Below, one piece after another: positions 34,032 to 43,214 of a stretch of 64,000 nt of DNA (position 1 is its first letter; every line of letters starts with the position of its first letter). The stretch is taken from positions 1 to 64,000 of the forward strand of contig NZ_JHWJ01000012.1 of NCBI RefSeq assembly GCF_000687555.1. The letters are read 5' to 3'. Source of the stretch: [Clostridium] aerotolerans DSM 5434 (lineage in GTDB: Bacteria > Bacillota > Clostridia > Lachnospirales > Lachnospiraceae). The notes under the pieces were generated by a model. That model made no database searches and was not told the origin of the DNA. It saw only the letters and a program-made list of their open reading frames with translations. Both the position numbers and the translations under genes were made by a program.

Positions 34032-34847
34032 TTACCTGCCACCACTTAGCTGTTCATGAGCCTCAGCAACAACCCGCTCCGGATCTGCCTCCATGCTTGG
34101 AGATAATCCCTCTGACTGGCAGTTTTTCAAATGTAGTAAATATTCAATATTCCCTTCCGGGCCTTTGATCGGAGAAAACTCCAGATGAAGGACGGAAAAA
34201 CCGATGGAAAGGGCATATTGGATCACCGCTTCTATTACCTCAAGGTGGACGGAACTTTCTCTGACCACCCCTTTTTTGCCAACCTTTTCACGGCCTGCTT
34301 CAAATTGGGGCTTAATGAGACAAACAATCTCTCCGTCTTCCTTAAGAAGATTTTTGACCGGGCCTAATACCTTTGTTAAAGATATAAAAGAAACGTCAAT
34401 GGACGAAAATTCAATGGGATCTCCAATGTCTTCCGGAATCACATACCGGATGTTGGTTTTCTCCATGCAGACCACTCGCTTATCTTCTCTGAGCTTCCAG
34501 GCCAGCTGACCGTGTCCCACATCCACTGCATACACCTTAACAGCGCCGTTTTGCAGCATGCAATCGGTAAAGCCGCCGGTGGATGAACCTACATCCATAC
34601 AGACCTTACCCATAAGAGTCACATCAAAATGAGTCATTGCCTTCTCAAGCTTTAATCCGCCCCGGCTTACATACTTTAAGGTATTCCCTCTCACTTCAAT
34701 GACAGAGGTTTCCGGAAAAGCGGTTCCAGCCTTGTCTTCTTTATCCCCGTCCACATAGACGATTCCAGACATAATAAGGGCTTTGGCTTTTTCTCTGGAC
34801 TCTGCCAGTCCCTGCTTTACTAAAAGCACATCCAGTCTTTCTTTCAT
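34032..34847 (-). CDS. tlyA: TlyA-family rRNA methyltransferase / hemolysin homologue
   Basis: This 271-residue protein joins an S4 RNA-binding domain (1-60, with RLDVLLVKQGLAESREKAK) to an FtsJ-like methyltransferase domain (MDVGSSTGGFTDCML as the SAM loop, LIKPQFEAG). Relatives 2'-O-methylate rRNA. The start overlaps the dxs stop by four bases (ATGA), which implies translational coupling. This gene is yqxC in Bacillus and sits in the same place. Confidence 0.94.
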   Translation of the reverse strand: MKERLDVLLVKQGLAESREKAKALIMSGIVYVDGDKEDKAGTAFPETSVIEVRGNTLKYVSRGGLKLEKAMTHFDVTLMGKVCMDVGSSTGGFTDCMLQNGAVKVYAVDVGHGQLAWKLREDKRVVCMEKTNIRYVIPEDIGDPIEFSSIDVSFISLTKVLGPVKNLLKEDGEIVCLIKPQFEAGREKVGKKGVVRESSVHLEVIEAVIQYALSIGFSVLHLEFSPIKGPEGNIEYLLHLKNCQSEGLSPSMEADPERVVAEAHEQLSGGR

Positions 34848-36769
34848 TCCTTTTTCTCTTTCCCTGTTTCGTCTTTATAATGCTTCCATTCGGTATTCTG
34901 GCGTTCCAGATCAAGATACTCTTTTTTCAACCGCCAGATAATGGAATCGCTGTCAATCCCCAACCCTTTTCTAAGAAGGGACACGTTGCCATGCTCTACA
35001 TAAGAATCCGGCAATGCAATGTTTACTACCTTTATATGGGGATAATTCTCATGAATATAATTGGTGATGTTTAGGCCATAGCCGCCCTGAAGTACATTCT
35101 CTTCCATGGTAACCATAAGCCAATGATCTTTCGCCAGAGAATCAATCAGCTCTTTGTCAAAGGGCTTTATGAACCGTCCGTTTGCAAGGGTACAGTTCCA
35201 GCCGTCTGCTTTCAGCTTTTCTCTTACATGTTCTCCTGTACTGACCATGCTTCCTACTGCCAAAAGAGCGATGTCCTTTTCTTTATAGAGCATCTCACCT
35301 TTTCCAAATTCAATGGGACTGCGAAACTCCTTTAGGCCCTGGTATGCTTCTCCTCTTGGATAACGCACGGCTATAGGTGCGCCATAGGATAAGGCAAATT
35401 CCATTCCATCCATCAGCTCCCAAAGGTTCTTAGGCGCAAAAACGCTCATACTTGGAATCGCCGTAAGAAAGGAATAATCAAAGATTCCCTGATGGGTCTC
35501 TCCGTCACTTCCCACCAGTCCGGCACGGTCTACTGCAAATACCACGGGGAGATTCTGGATGCAAACATCATGAAGCACCTGGTCAAATCCACGCTGCAAA
35601 AAGGAGGAATATACAGCTACCACAGGCTTTAAACCTCCTGCTGCCATTCCGGCTGCCGAGGTTACAGCATGCTGCTCTGCAATTCCCACGTCAAAAAAGC
35701 GGTTCGGAAACTGTTTGGCGAAACGTTTTAAACCAGTTCCGTCAGGCATGGCTGCCGTAACTGCCACAATTTTTTCGTCTGCCTCAGCCAGACGGCATAT
35801 GGTCTTTGAGAACACATCCGTATAGCTTGGATTTTTCTTTTCTTTTTTAGTTTCCCCTGTGAGGATATCAAACGGCTCCACCCCATGAAATCTGGAAGGA
35901 TTCCTCTCTGCAAAAGTATACCCTTTTCCCTTTTGGGTGATGACATGGACCAGAACCGTATGGTTCAGCTTCTTAGCCTCCCGCAAGGCTCTGGTAAGAG
36001 CCTTTGTATTGTGACCGTCTATGGGTCCAAGATAGGTAATTCCCATATTCTCGAACAACATACCTGGAATCAACAGCTGCTTGATTCCGTTCTTGGTACG
36101 GCTGATCTTCTCAATGAGAGAGTCTCCGACCACAGGAACCCTGGAAAGGACATTGGTCACATGTTTTTTTAAATCCAGATATCCTTCTCCTGTTCGTATG
36201 CTGCTTAAATAAGTGGACATACCGCCTACATTCTCGGAAATAGACATGTTGTTGTCATTTAGGATAATGATAAAATTCTTTTCCATCCTGGCCGCATTGT
36301 TTAAGGCTTCATAGGCCATGCCTCCGGTCAAGGCGCCATCTCCGATGACGGAGACCACATAGTGATCCTCTCCCAGAACATCTCTTGCCTGAGCAAGTCC
36401 AAGGCCAGCGGAAATAGAAGTAGAGCTGTGGCCTGTATCAAATGCATCACAGGGGCTCTCTTTTCTCTTTGGAAAGCCGCTGATTCCACCAAACTGGCGA
36501 AGCTCATCAAATGCAGCTTTTCTTCCGCTTAATATCTTATGAGTATAGGACTGATGTCCTACATCCCATACCACCTTATCTTTTGGAAGGTCAAAGGCCA
36601 GATAAATAGCCATGGTAAGCTCAACCACTCCTAAATTGGAGGCAAGATGGCCTCCTATGGTGCTTATTTTTTCCAGTAAAAAATCCCGGATTTCCTGGCT
36701 TAAGACATCGAGTTCCTGCTTATTCAGCTTCTTGATGTCTTCCGGTCCGTTTATCTTATCCAATATCAT
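34844..36769 (-). CDS. dxs: 1-deoxy-D-xylulose-5-phosphate synthase
   Basis: This 641-residue thiamine-diphosphate enzyme condenses pyruvate and glyceraldehyde 3-phosphate, the entry step of the MEP isoprenoid pathway. Features are SNLGVVELT with the catalytic His region (DVGHQSYTHKIL), the ThDP motif GDGALTGGM near 150, and the transketolase C-terminal domains (EQHAVTSAAG, DRAGLVGSDG). The length is normal. It follows ispA by 16 bases. Confidence 0.97.
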   Translation of the reverse strand: MILDKINGPEDIKKLNKQELDVLSQEIRDFLLEKISTIGGHLASNLGVVELTMAIYLAFDLPKDKVVWDVGHQSYTHKILSGRKAAFDELRQFGGISGFPKRKESPCDAFDTGHSSTSISAGLGLAQARDVLGEDHYVVSVIGDGALTGGMAYEALNNAARMEKNFIIILNDNNMSISENVGGMSTYLSSIRTGEGYLDLKKHVTNVLSRVPVVGDSLIEKISRTKNGIKQLLIPGMLFENMGITYLGPIDGHNTKALTRALREAKKLNHTVLVHVITQKGKGYTFAERNPSRFHGVEPFDILTGETKKEKKNPSYTDVFSKTICRLAEADEKIVAVTAAMPDGTGLKRFAKQFPNRFFDVGIAEQHAVTSAAGMAAGGLKPVVAVYSSFLQRGFDQVLHDVCIQNLPVVFAVDRAGLVGSDGETHQGIFDYSFLTAIPSMSVFAPKNLWELMDGMEFALSYGAPIAVRYPRGEAYQGLKEFRSPIEFGKGEMLYKEKDIALLAVGSMVSTGEHVREKLKADGWNCTLANGRFIKPFDKELIDSLAKDHWLMVTMEENVLQGGYGLNITNYIHENYPHIKVVNIALPDSYVEHGNVSLLRKGLGIDSDSIIWRLKKEYLDLERQNTEWKHYKDETGKEKKE

Positions 36770-36785
36770 ATTTTAATCAAATCCT

Positions 36786-37685
36786 TTATTTTTCACGGTT
36801 TACCAGCATCCGGATCAGCTCTTCCAGGAATTCATTCTTTCCCGGAAGCTCATGAAGAACGGAAACTGCTTCTTCTGAGATACGTTCCACATCCTGCTTC
36901 GCCTTAGTCATACCATAGATGGATACATAGGTAGTTTTATGATTTTTTTCGTCGCTTAATACAGGCTTTCCAAGAACCTCGTTGCTGCTGGTCAAATCAA
37001 GGATATCATCCTGGATCTGGAATGCCATACCAATTAAGGATGCCATACGTTCTACCTGTTTTAATTCCTCTTCCCCCGCTCCGCCAAGCAGCGCACCAAT
37101 CATCATGGAGGCTTCCAGCAGAGCACCTGTTTTCAAACGGTATATAAATTCAAGTTTTTCTTTTGGAACCGGTTCTCCTGAAAGTTCTACATCAACGGTC
37201 TGTCCGCCGATCATTCCAAAAATCCCTGTTTTTTCTGCCAGGATTCCCATTGCGCGGGCGACCCGGTCAGCTCTGTCCGTCATGGGCAGGGCCTTTGCCG
37301 CTGTTTCCATGGAATAGATAAGAAGTCCGTCTCCAGCTAAAACTGCCATGTCATAGCCAAATTTCACCCATGCCGTTGGAAGTCCCCGGCGCAGGGTGTC
37401 ATTATCCATACAGGGCAGATCGTCATGGATTAAGGATGAGGTGTGGATCATCTCAATGGCTGCCATAAAGGGCTCTATCTCTTTGCCGCTGCCGCCAAAT
37501 AAGCGGTATGTCTCCTCCATAAGCATGGGGCGGAGCCTCTTTCCTCCTGCCTTCACGCTGTAATCCATGGCCTCAAGCACAGTGCTTTGATAACCACTGA
37601 CGAAAGGGAGATAGGATTCCACCACCTGACCGACCTCTTTCATACGGGCAGAAAACAATTCATTAAAGTTCACTTTTTTCACCAT
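36786..37685 (-). CDS. ispA: Polyprenyl synthetase, farnesyl-diphosphate synthase type
   Basis: This 299-residue prenyl elongase makes short-chain diphosphates from IPP and DMAPP. The first Asp-rich motif is DDLPCMDND with the two-residue insertion typical of bacterial FPP synthases, the second is QIQDDILD. Residues GGKRLRP near 52 and KTG near 186 are also conserved. It overlaps the xseB end by 23 bases. Product length (C15 or other) is inferred from the family. Confidence 0.94.
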   Translation of the reverse strand: MVKKVNFNELFSARMKEVGQVVESYLPFVSGYQSTVLEAMDYSVKAGGKRLRPMLMEETYRLFGGSGKEIEPFMAAIEMIHTSSLIHDDLPCMDNDTLRRGLPTAWVKFGYDMAVLAGDGLLIYSMETAAKALPMTDRADRVARAMGILAEKTGIFGMIGGQTVDVELSGEPVPKEKLEFIYRLKTGALLEASMMIGALLGGAGEEELKQVERMASLIGMAFQIQDDILDLTSSNEVLGKPVLSDEKNHKTTYVSIYGMTKAKQDVERISEEAVSVLHELPGKNEFLEELIRMLVNREK

Positions 37686-37875
37686 TTTCCTCTAATACGA
37701 TTATCTTCTTTTCTACGTTATCTATCTTCTCATTGCAGGACTTCACAAGCTTCATGCCTGTTTCATAATGCTGAAAGGACTCTTCCAGAGAGCACTCTCC
37801 GCTCTCTAACTTCTTGATCAGTTCTTCCAGCTCAGCAAATGTCTCTTCAATGGTCTTTTCTTTTTTCACTGCCAT
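37663..37875 (-). CDS. xseB: Exodeoxyribonuclease VII small subunit
   Basis: This is a 70-residue helical protein with the XseB signature (EELEELIKKLESGECSLEE) that binds several copies per XseA. The start at 37875 follows GAGGAGG and lies within the last 29 bases of xseA, while its own end overlaps ispA by 23. Tight overlaps suggest coupled translation. Confidence 0.95.
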   Translation of the reverse strand: MAVKKEKTIEETFAELEELIKKLESGECSLEESFQHYETGMKLVKSCNEKIDNVEKKIIVLEENGEKSEL

Positions 37876-39154
37876 GATGGACCTCCTCGTCACTTTGATT
37901 GATCCTGGAAATTACTGCTTCCATACTGCCATCCCTGACGATGACCTTAATGCCGTCTCCAGCTTTCACCTGGGTCACAGAATCGATTCTATGATCCTTT
38001 TGATCCGTTACGAATCCATATCCCCCGCCAATCTTCTTTAAGGGGGACTGGGCCTCTAAACGGCTGGCAAACAGCTCAAGCCGGTGCCTGTCACGGACTG
38101 TCTGTTTTTCTAACAGGGTCTTCATCCGATTGGCGGCGGTTTCGGCGTCTGCCTTATAGCCCGCAGTCATAGAAAGCAAAATGGTCTGAATCTTTATCTC
38201 CAGATCAGAAAGCCTCTGACGGCTCTCCCGGATGCTCCTTCTTGGGTCAAAATACTTAAGCCGTAACCCATACTGATCCGCATGGAAATGATAACGTTCC
38301 ATCTTTCGTTCCATGGTCTTTTTTAAGGTGTTTCGGTACAGTTCCTTCTGCTCTATAAACAGGGAATAATCAAAAACTGCCAGCTCTGCCGCAGCAGAAG
38401 GCGTGGGAGCACGCATATCCGCCACATAATCTGCTATGGTCACATCTGTTTCATGACCGACCGCAGAAATGACTGGAGTGGAGCACTGAAAAATGGCTCT
38501 GGCCACAATTTCTTCATTAAATGCCCATAAATCTTCAATGGAACCGCCTCCCCTTCCCACAATAAGGACGTCAAGCCCCATCTGGTCCAGTACCTCGATT
38601 CCCTTTGCGATGCTCTCTTTTGCATTCTCTCCCTGAACAAGAGCCGGGTAGAGATAAAGCTGCACGTAAGGATTTCTCCTTGCCGATATATTCATAATGT
38701 CCCGAATGGCTGCACCGGTGGGAGCTGTTACGATTCCTATGGTCTTTGCATACCTGGGAATGGGCTTTTTATACTCCGCAGAGAACATTCCCATCTCCTC
38801 CAGCTCATTACGCAGCTTCTGGAACCGTTCAAATAAATCTCCAAGCCCTTCTCTTGTTATCTCCTGGGCATAGAGCTGATAGCGCCCATCCCGCTCATAA
38901 ACCTCAATGCTCCCCTTTACCGTTACCTGCTGGCCTTCTTCCATCTGAAAGGAAAGACCCTTTCTGGAACCGGCAAACATCACAGCAGCTATGGACGATT
39001 TTCCGTCCTTTAAGGTAAAGTAGATATGTCCGGAGGTATGATACTTGCAGTTGGAGACTTCTCCTTTTACAGAGATTCGGTTCAGTGCAAAATCCTGGGC
39101 AAACATATTCTTAATGTAAGCATTGACCTGGGAAACAGAATAAGCGCCAGCCAT
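37847..39154 (-). CDS. xseA: Exodeoxyribonuclease VII large subunit
   Basis: This 435-residue nuclease subunit degrades single-stranded DNA from both ends. It has an N-terminal OB fold (1-100, SNCKYHTSGHIYFTLKD), the catalytic core (GRGGGSIEDLWAFN, SAVGHETDVTIADYVAD) and a C-terminal coiled coil. It begins one base after the nusB stop. The length is normal. Confidence 0.97.
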   Translation of the reverse strand: MAGAYSVSQVNAYIKNMFAQDFALNRISVKGEVSNCKYHTSGHIYFTLKDGKSSIAAVMFAGSRKGLSFQMEEGQQVTVKGSIEVYERDGRYQLYAQEITREGLGDLFERFQKLRNELEEMGMFSAEYKKPIPRYAKTIGIVTAPTGAAIRDIMNISARRNPYVQLYLYPALVQGENAKESIAKGIEVLDQMGLDVLIVGRGGGSIEDLWAFNEEIVARAIFQCSTPVISAVGHETDVTIADYVADMRAPTPSAAAELAVFDYSLFIEQKELYRNTLKKTMERKMERYHFHADQYGLRLKYFDPRRSIRESRQRLSDLEIKIQTILLSMTAGYKADAETAANRMKTLLEKQTVRDRHRLELFASRLEAQSPLKKIGGGYGFVTDQKDHRIDSVTQVKAGDGIKVIVRDGSMEAVISRINQSDEEVHHGSEKRKDH

Positions 39155-39155
39155 A

Positions 39156-39599
39156 TTACACCAGCTTTGCTAAGACTCCGTTGATAAATGCCGGAGCTTC
39201 GTTCCCGCCGTACTTTTTAGCCAGTTCCACTGCCTCGTTGATGGCTACCTTTTCCGGAACATCGTCGTCAAATAATATCTCATATAAAGCAAGACGGAGG
39301 ATTGTCAGTTCGGCTCTGCCCATACGCTTTGTCTTCCAGCCTTCTGCCACTTCATTGATCTTAAGATCCAGTTCCGGTATCTTAACCATGACAGCTTCTG
39401 CTCTTTCTATTAACTGGTCGGAATTCTCACCGCTCATTGACACATCGTGTATGATCTCTTCCTTTCCTTCTTTGTCGAAATCATACTCAAGTGGTTCTTC
39501 AAAATATTGGTTAAGCTGCTCGTCCTTTTCCTCTGCCGGATGGAAATCCGCACAAAAAAGCAGCTTAAAGCAGTGTTCACGCATTTTACTTCTGGTCAT
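39156..39599 (-). CDS. nusB: Transcription antitermination factor NusB
   Basis: This 147-residue all-helical protein with NusE binds boxA of rRNA transcripts. It has an ARG-like N-terminus ([13 protein letters not shown]) and a C-terminal block [21 protein letters not shown]. It is the first gene of the stretch nusB to dxs and beyond, with its own promoter at 39645-39673. AGGAGG lies 10 bases before the ATG. Confidence 0.96.
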   Translation of the reverse strand: MTRSKMREHCFKLLFCADFHPAEEKDEQLNQYFEEPLEYDFDKEGKEEIIHDVSMSGENSDQLIERAEAVMVKIPELDLKINEVAEGWKTKRMGRAELTILRLALYEILFDDDVPEKVAINEAVELAKKYGGNEAPAFINGVLAKLV

Positions 39600-39644
39600 T
39601 TACCATGGTCCTCCTGTTGGTAATTTTTCTGGGCGTTTGGAATT

Positions 39645-39673
39645 ATTATACCTTACCGTGGTTTATTATACAA
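39645..39673 (-). promoter_or_regulatory. Promoter of the nusB operon
   Basis: On the minus strand TTGTAT (39668-39673) and TATAAT (39645-39650) are 17 bases apart, just after the diguanylate cyclase gene. It lets the downstream housekeeping genes be expressed apart from spoIIIA. Confidence 0.7.
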
Positions 39674-39714
39674 TAGCAACTTTTCCTTATCCGTATGTGG
39701 ATTATATGAAAATA

Positions 39715-41154
39715 TCACCGATTTACGGCATACTGGTTCTTCCCTTTTCGCTTTGCCTGATACAAAGCTTCGTCCGCTCGTTTTAATATGGCATCGTAAT
39801 CATTTTCATTCTCGCCTACCAGGGTGATTCCAATGCTTGCATGGATATTCCCTGAGATATTAAAGGCATTTAAAATCCGGGCGGCTATGGCTTCCGGCTG
39901 CTTTCTGCCTCTCATTCCATAGAGCCAGATACAGAATTCATCCCCTCCGAAACGGACGATGACGTCCTCCTGTCTGGTGCAGGCACTCAATATCTGCCCT
40001 ACCTCTACCAGGACGAGGTCGCCTTTGTGATGCCCGAAGGTGTCATTGATCTTTTTGAAATCGTCTATGTCAAGAAACATGCAGGCATAGAATCGTTTAT
40101 TTCCCACTCCTTTTAATCCCTGGGATACAAGCTTTCTTGCGGTTTCCCGGGTATAGACTCCTGTTAAATAATCCTTCTGGGCCCGTTTTTCTTCCTTCTT
40201 TCGGTAATGAAGAATGCCAAGGATGAGAAGGATGGCGCAGACCAACATTAACGTGGAGCTTGTAATAAAGCCAAGGGTCAGTCCCCGAATCCGGTTCAGC
40301 ATGCTTTCATACCGTTCTGCTTCTACCAGGGAGGCTGTCATCCAGTCCTCAATTCCAGTGGGTTGGAAAAGCAAGAGCCGTTTTTTACCATTTTCATAAT
40401 AAATGAGAAATCCGGTCTGTCCGCTTTCTACGACCTCCCTCATCTGCTCTAAGGATTGTCCATTTCGAAATTCCATATTTTTTAGAAGCTCGTATACCGT
40501 ATCCTTCCGGTCGATTCCTGAGCTTGAGACCATGATCTGGCCTTCCTGAGTAAAAATGAAATTAGCGCCATAACGGCTTAAGGGACTGTCATCCAAATAC
40601 TTTTCTATCTCTGCTGCGGAGTATTCCAGACAGGCAGCGCCTTTTACCTTAGAATCTCTAATGATAGGAACTGCCAGAACAATTCCGTCCTGGCCATCAA
40701 AGCCTCCGGGAAGGAGCCTGGAAATATTTTTTTCACCCTTCATGACCTTCTGGTAGTAAGCCCTCGCGGAAATATCAGCAGATTCATGGTTCCCGTAATA
40801 AATGGTTCCCTTATCATCTGCCACCCCTAATCTGGAGGTTTCTTTCTCATTTTCCGCTACCAGCTCCCACCAGCTTTCGTTTCCCGATCCATCGGGAGGG
40901 TCAGAGAATGAGGCAAACAGTTCCAGCCATTCAAGCTTTGACTCGGTCAAGTTCTGCAGATAGCTGAGAATCTTATCATTTTCAAGCTTAATATCCCGGT
41001 ACGTCTGATCTACGAGGCTCTTTTCCACTTCTCTGAAATAATAAAGATTCATCGCCAGGATTCCTGCGATTATCGAAACCACCAGCCCGAACATTCCCAT
41101 TATCTTTGGCAAGTAATGATTCCCATCCCTATGATTTATCATATTAAAAAACAC
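39715..41154 (-). CDS. Membrane diguanylate cyclase with Cache-like sensor and GGDEF domain
   Basis: This 479-residue protein makes cyclic di-GMP. It has a membrane helix near 18-38, an extracytoplasmic sensor resembling a dCache domain (about 45-280, with ARAYYQKVMKG and SRLLPGG), a second helix near 288-310, then the GGDEF domain (DYLTGVYTRE, DIDDFKKINDTFGH, RFGGDEF). RQED lies five residues before GGDEF, the position of the inhibitory I-site RxxD. The catalytic motif is intact. It starts with GTG at 41154 or ATG at 41142. It sits between asp23 and nusB, with a terminator before and a promoter after it. Confidence 0.92.
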   Translation of the reverse strand: MFFNMINHRDGNHYLPKIMGMFGLVVSIIAGILAMNLYYFREVEKSLVDQTYRDIKLENDKILSYLQNLTESKLEWLELFASFSDPPDGSGNESWWELVAENEKETSRLGVADDKGTIYYGNHESADISARAYYQKVMKGEKNISRLLPGGFDGQDGIVLAVPIIRDSKVKGAACLEYSAAEIEKYLDDSPLSRYGANFIFTQEGQIMVSSSGIDRKDTVYELLKNMEFRNGQSLEQMREVVESGQTGFLIYYENGKKRLLLFQPTGIEDWMTASLVEAERYESMLNRIRGLTLGFITSSTLMLVCAILLILGILHYRKKEEKRAQKDYLTGVYTRETARKLVSQGLKGVGNKRFYACMFLDIDDFKKINDTFGHHKGDLVLVEVGQILSACTRQEDVIVRFGGDEFCIWLYGMRGRKQPEAIAARILNAFNISGNIHASIGITLVGENENDYDAILKRADEALYQAKRKGKNQYAVNR

Positions 41155-41250
41155 CTGTCCTTAACATCCTGTCCTAATGCATATGGTTCATTATAAATCC
41201 TGTCCATTTTCATTACAAGATAAACTTTATTACGAAAAGAGAAAGAAAAA

Positions 41251-41281
41251 CGGGGGTAAGGACCTTTGTGGCCCACCCCCG
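41251..41281 (-). terminator. Terminator at the end of the spoIIIA-asp23 unit
   Basis: CGGGGGT and ACCCCCG (41251-41257 and 41275-41281) plus inner pairs form a stem, followed by GTTTTTCTTTC on the minus strand. Confidence 0.85.
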
Positions 41282-41295
41282 CGATAGATTTACAT

Positions 41296-41682
41296 CTATT
41301 TGTTTTCTTCCATTGCAACACCGGCGATACGGATATTCACATCTAATACCGTAAGTCCTGTCATGTTCTCAATTGCAGTCTGTACCTTTTCCTGAACTTT
41401 CTCACTGACAGATGGTATGCTGTATCCGTACTTGATGTTTAAGGACAAATCCACAGATACATGCTCCTCAGTCAGCTCGACCTTAACGCCTTTTGATAAA
41501 TTTTTCATGCCCAGCTTCGCCACCAGTTCATTGGTGATGTTGCCCGCCATGGAATCTACACCTTCTACTTCGGTTGCAGCAAGACCTGCGATGATAGCAA
41601 CTACATCATCTGCAATCTGCACTTCGCCGATTTTATCTTTTTCATATACTTTGTGAGTATTTCTGATTTCTGCTTCTGCCAC
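41296..41682 (-). CDS. Asp23/Gls24 family protein
   Basis: This 128-residue protein of the Asp23 (alkaline shock) family corresponds to YqhY in Bacillus, where it is tied to acetyl-CoA carboxylase control. Blocks are GEVQIADDVVAIIAGLAATEVEGV and DVNIRIAGV. The start is GTG at 41682 with GGAGGG upstream. Here accBC is absent beside it, although the position after spoIIIA and before nusB is conserved. Confidence 0.93.
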   Translation of the reverse strand: MAEAEIRNTHKVYEKDKIGEVQIADDVVAIIAGLAATEVEGVDSMAGNITNELVAKLGMKNLSKGVKVELTEEHVSVDLSLNIKYGYSIPSVSEKVQEKVQTAIENMTGLTVLDVNIRIAGVAMEENK

Positions 41683-41759
41683 AGCAATTCCCTCCTGTAC
41701 TAAAATTTCCGGGTTATGGAATCATTATAGCAAAATTGTCCATCGTTTGCAAAGGCTTT

Positions 41760-42593
41760 TTATTCACCCAGCTTCATAAGGGTGATAACAATATTTTCTG
41801 CTCCGACTTCTGCTTTTCTCTTTACAATATCTTCAATCTGTGCACGCTGCGGATCGGTGATGCTGGAGGCATTGATGACAACATCTACTTTACCGCTGGA
41901 AATGCTAACCACTGGATCTGAAAATCCTTTTGCAAGAAGAAGAGTTTCTGCTGCATTTTCTTTTTCGGAAACAGCTGTCATATCGATCATTTCCTGAATG
42001 GCCTGCTGTTTTGCGGACTCTTCCAGGTTTGGATTGTTAATCAGATTCATTAAGGTCTCTTTATTTCTTGCCCTTACCTGTTCTCTGTTTAACTGTACGC
42101 TGGATATGTAATCTGTTACGCTCATACCGCTTGTTAAAACGGCTTCTCCCGGATTATCAAGTCCGGCGTCTGCTGCTTTTGTCTCGGCTGCGGCTGCTAC
42201 CTGCTCTGCGGCTGCCTTTGTCTCGCCTGCTGCTGTACTCTCAGAGTTAGCAACGTCTTTGTTTCCTTCTGACGTCGTTTCTGCGGCTGCCAGTTTATCA
42301 ATATCCGATGCATCCTGATCCAGACTTGCGATATCCTGGCCGGAAGAACTCTCATTAAGGGCTTTGTTCTCCGCTAAGACGTCTTCTTCGGATATATCAG
42401 TCATTCCTGCTTCAAACACATCTTTACCTGAAACCGCCTCCTGTTTCCCGGCATAATTTAAATACCCGGCGGCAGCTATCATAACGGCCAGTGTGGTAAT
42501 GATGATCTGATTTCTTCGGAACAGTTTCTTCATATCCATTTTCTTTGGGGTTTTAGGGACATTTGGTTCATTGCTTGTTTTCCAACTTCTCAT
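41760..42593 (-). CDS. spoIIIAH: Stage III sporulation protein AH
   Basis: This 277-residue mother-cell membrane protein meets SpoIIQ across the intermembrane space and forms part of the feeding-tube channel. It has a membrane helix near 30-50, a long Ala/Glu-rich linker (about 90-160) and a C-terminal YscJ/FliF-like domain (about 175-277). The linker is longer than in Bacillus. The start at 42593 has AAAGGAG upstream. It is the last spoIIIA gene. Confidence 0.92.
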   Translation of the reverse strand: MRSWKTSNEPNVPKTPKKMDMKKLFRRNQIIITTLAVMIAAAGYLNYAGKQEAVSGKDVFEAGMTDISEEDVLAENKALNESSSGQDIASLDQDASDIDKLAAAETTSEGNKDVANSESTAAGETKAAAEQVAAAAETKAADAGLDNPGEAVLTSGMSVTDYISSVQLNREQVRARNKETLMNLINNPNLEESAKQQAIQEMIDMTAVSEKENAAETLLLAKGFSDPVVSISSGKVDVVINASSITDPQRAQIEDIVKRKAEVGAENIVITLMKLGE

Positions 42594-42608
42594 ACCTGAC
42601 ACTCCTTT

Positions 42609-43214
42609 TTATTCCACCCTCTTTAATACTTTTATTTTATGTGGGGGCAGGTTAAATAATGCTTCCATGGCACTGGAAATTTCTGCTTTCACCGTAGGAC
42701 TGCCTCCGCCCTGGGCACTTATGATGATTCCTTCTATTTCCGGACTTATCTCTTTCTCCACGATAGGAGCCGTATTTTCTCCAGAACCGGTCAAAATTGT
42801 ATTCTCCTGCTGTTCTTTGTTTGTGATATTTCTGGTTCCGCCGGAGCTGTCATTTTCCACGGTGGAAGAATCGGTTGTGTTTCTGTCCACCCTCAAAACC
42901 TTTTCCTTTGAGGATTTCAGCACGATCATCACATCCACCTGACCAACTCCATCTACGGTTTTTAACAGCTTTCTCACCCTTAATTCCAGCTGCTCCTCAT
43001 AGGTATTGTCTGCACTTGCGGCTACGGCCGTGTCTTTCTCTGGCAGCTCTGTCACAATTCCCTTTTGCAGCTCTGTCTTATTTTTGCTCTCCGATGCTGT
43101 TCCAGTCTTTCCTGCACTGCCTGGACCGGAGGGAATCGCAAGGATCAGGATAATCATTCCAACCGCCAGCAGGATCAGCCATTTATCCTTTCCCATCTTC
43201 CACTTGAATTTCAA
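42609..43214 (-). CDS. spoIIIAG: Stage III sporulation protein AG
   Basis: This protein of about 201 residues has one membrane helix near 13-33 and a C-terminal ring-forming domain related to YscJ secretin-associated proteins, with VRKLLKTVDGVGQVDVMIVL and ISPEIEGIIISAQGGGSP. It assembles a large ring between mother cell and forespore. The start is taken as TTG at 43214 with GGAGG 9 bases upstream; ATG at 43196 is the alternative. It overlaps spoIIIAF. Confidence 0.9.
   Translation of the reverse strand: MKFKWKMGKDKWLILLAVGMIILILAIPSGPGSAGKTGTASESKNKTELQKGIVTELPEKDTAVAASADNTYEEQLELRVRKLLKTVDGVGQVDVMIVLKSSKEKVLRVDRNTTDSSTVENDSSGGTRNITNKEQQENTILTGSGENTAPIVEKEISPEIEGIIISAQGGGSPTVKAEISSAMEALFNLPPHKIKVLKRVE

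Noticed and set aside
37595-37893. Frameshift or annotation error where xseA, xseB and ispA overlap
   Set aside because: Each overlap is short, each gene has full family length and its own ribosome site; this is normal coupling.
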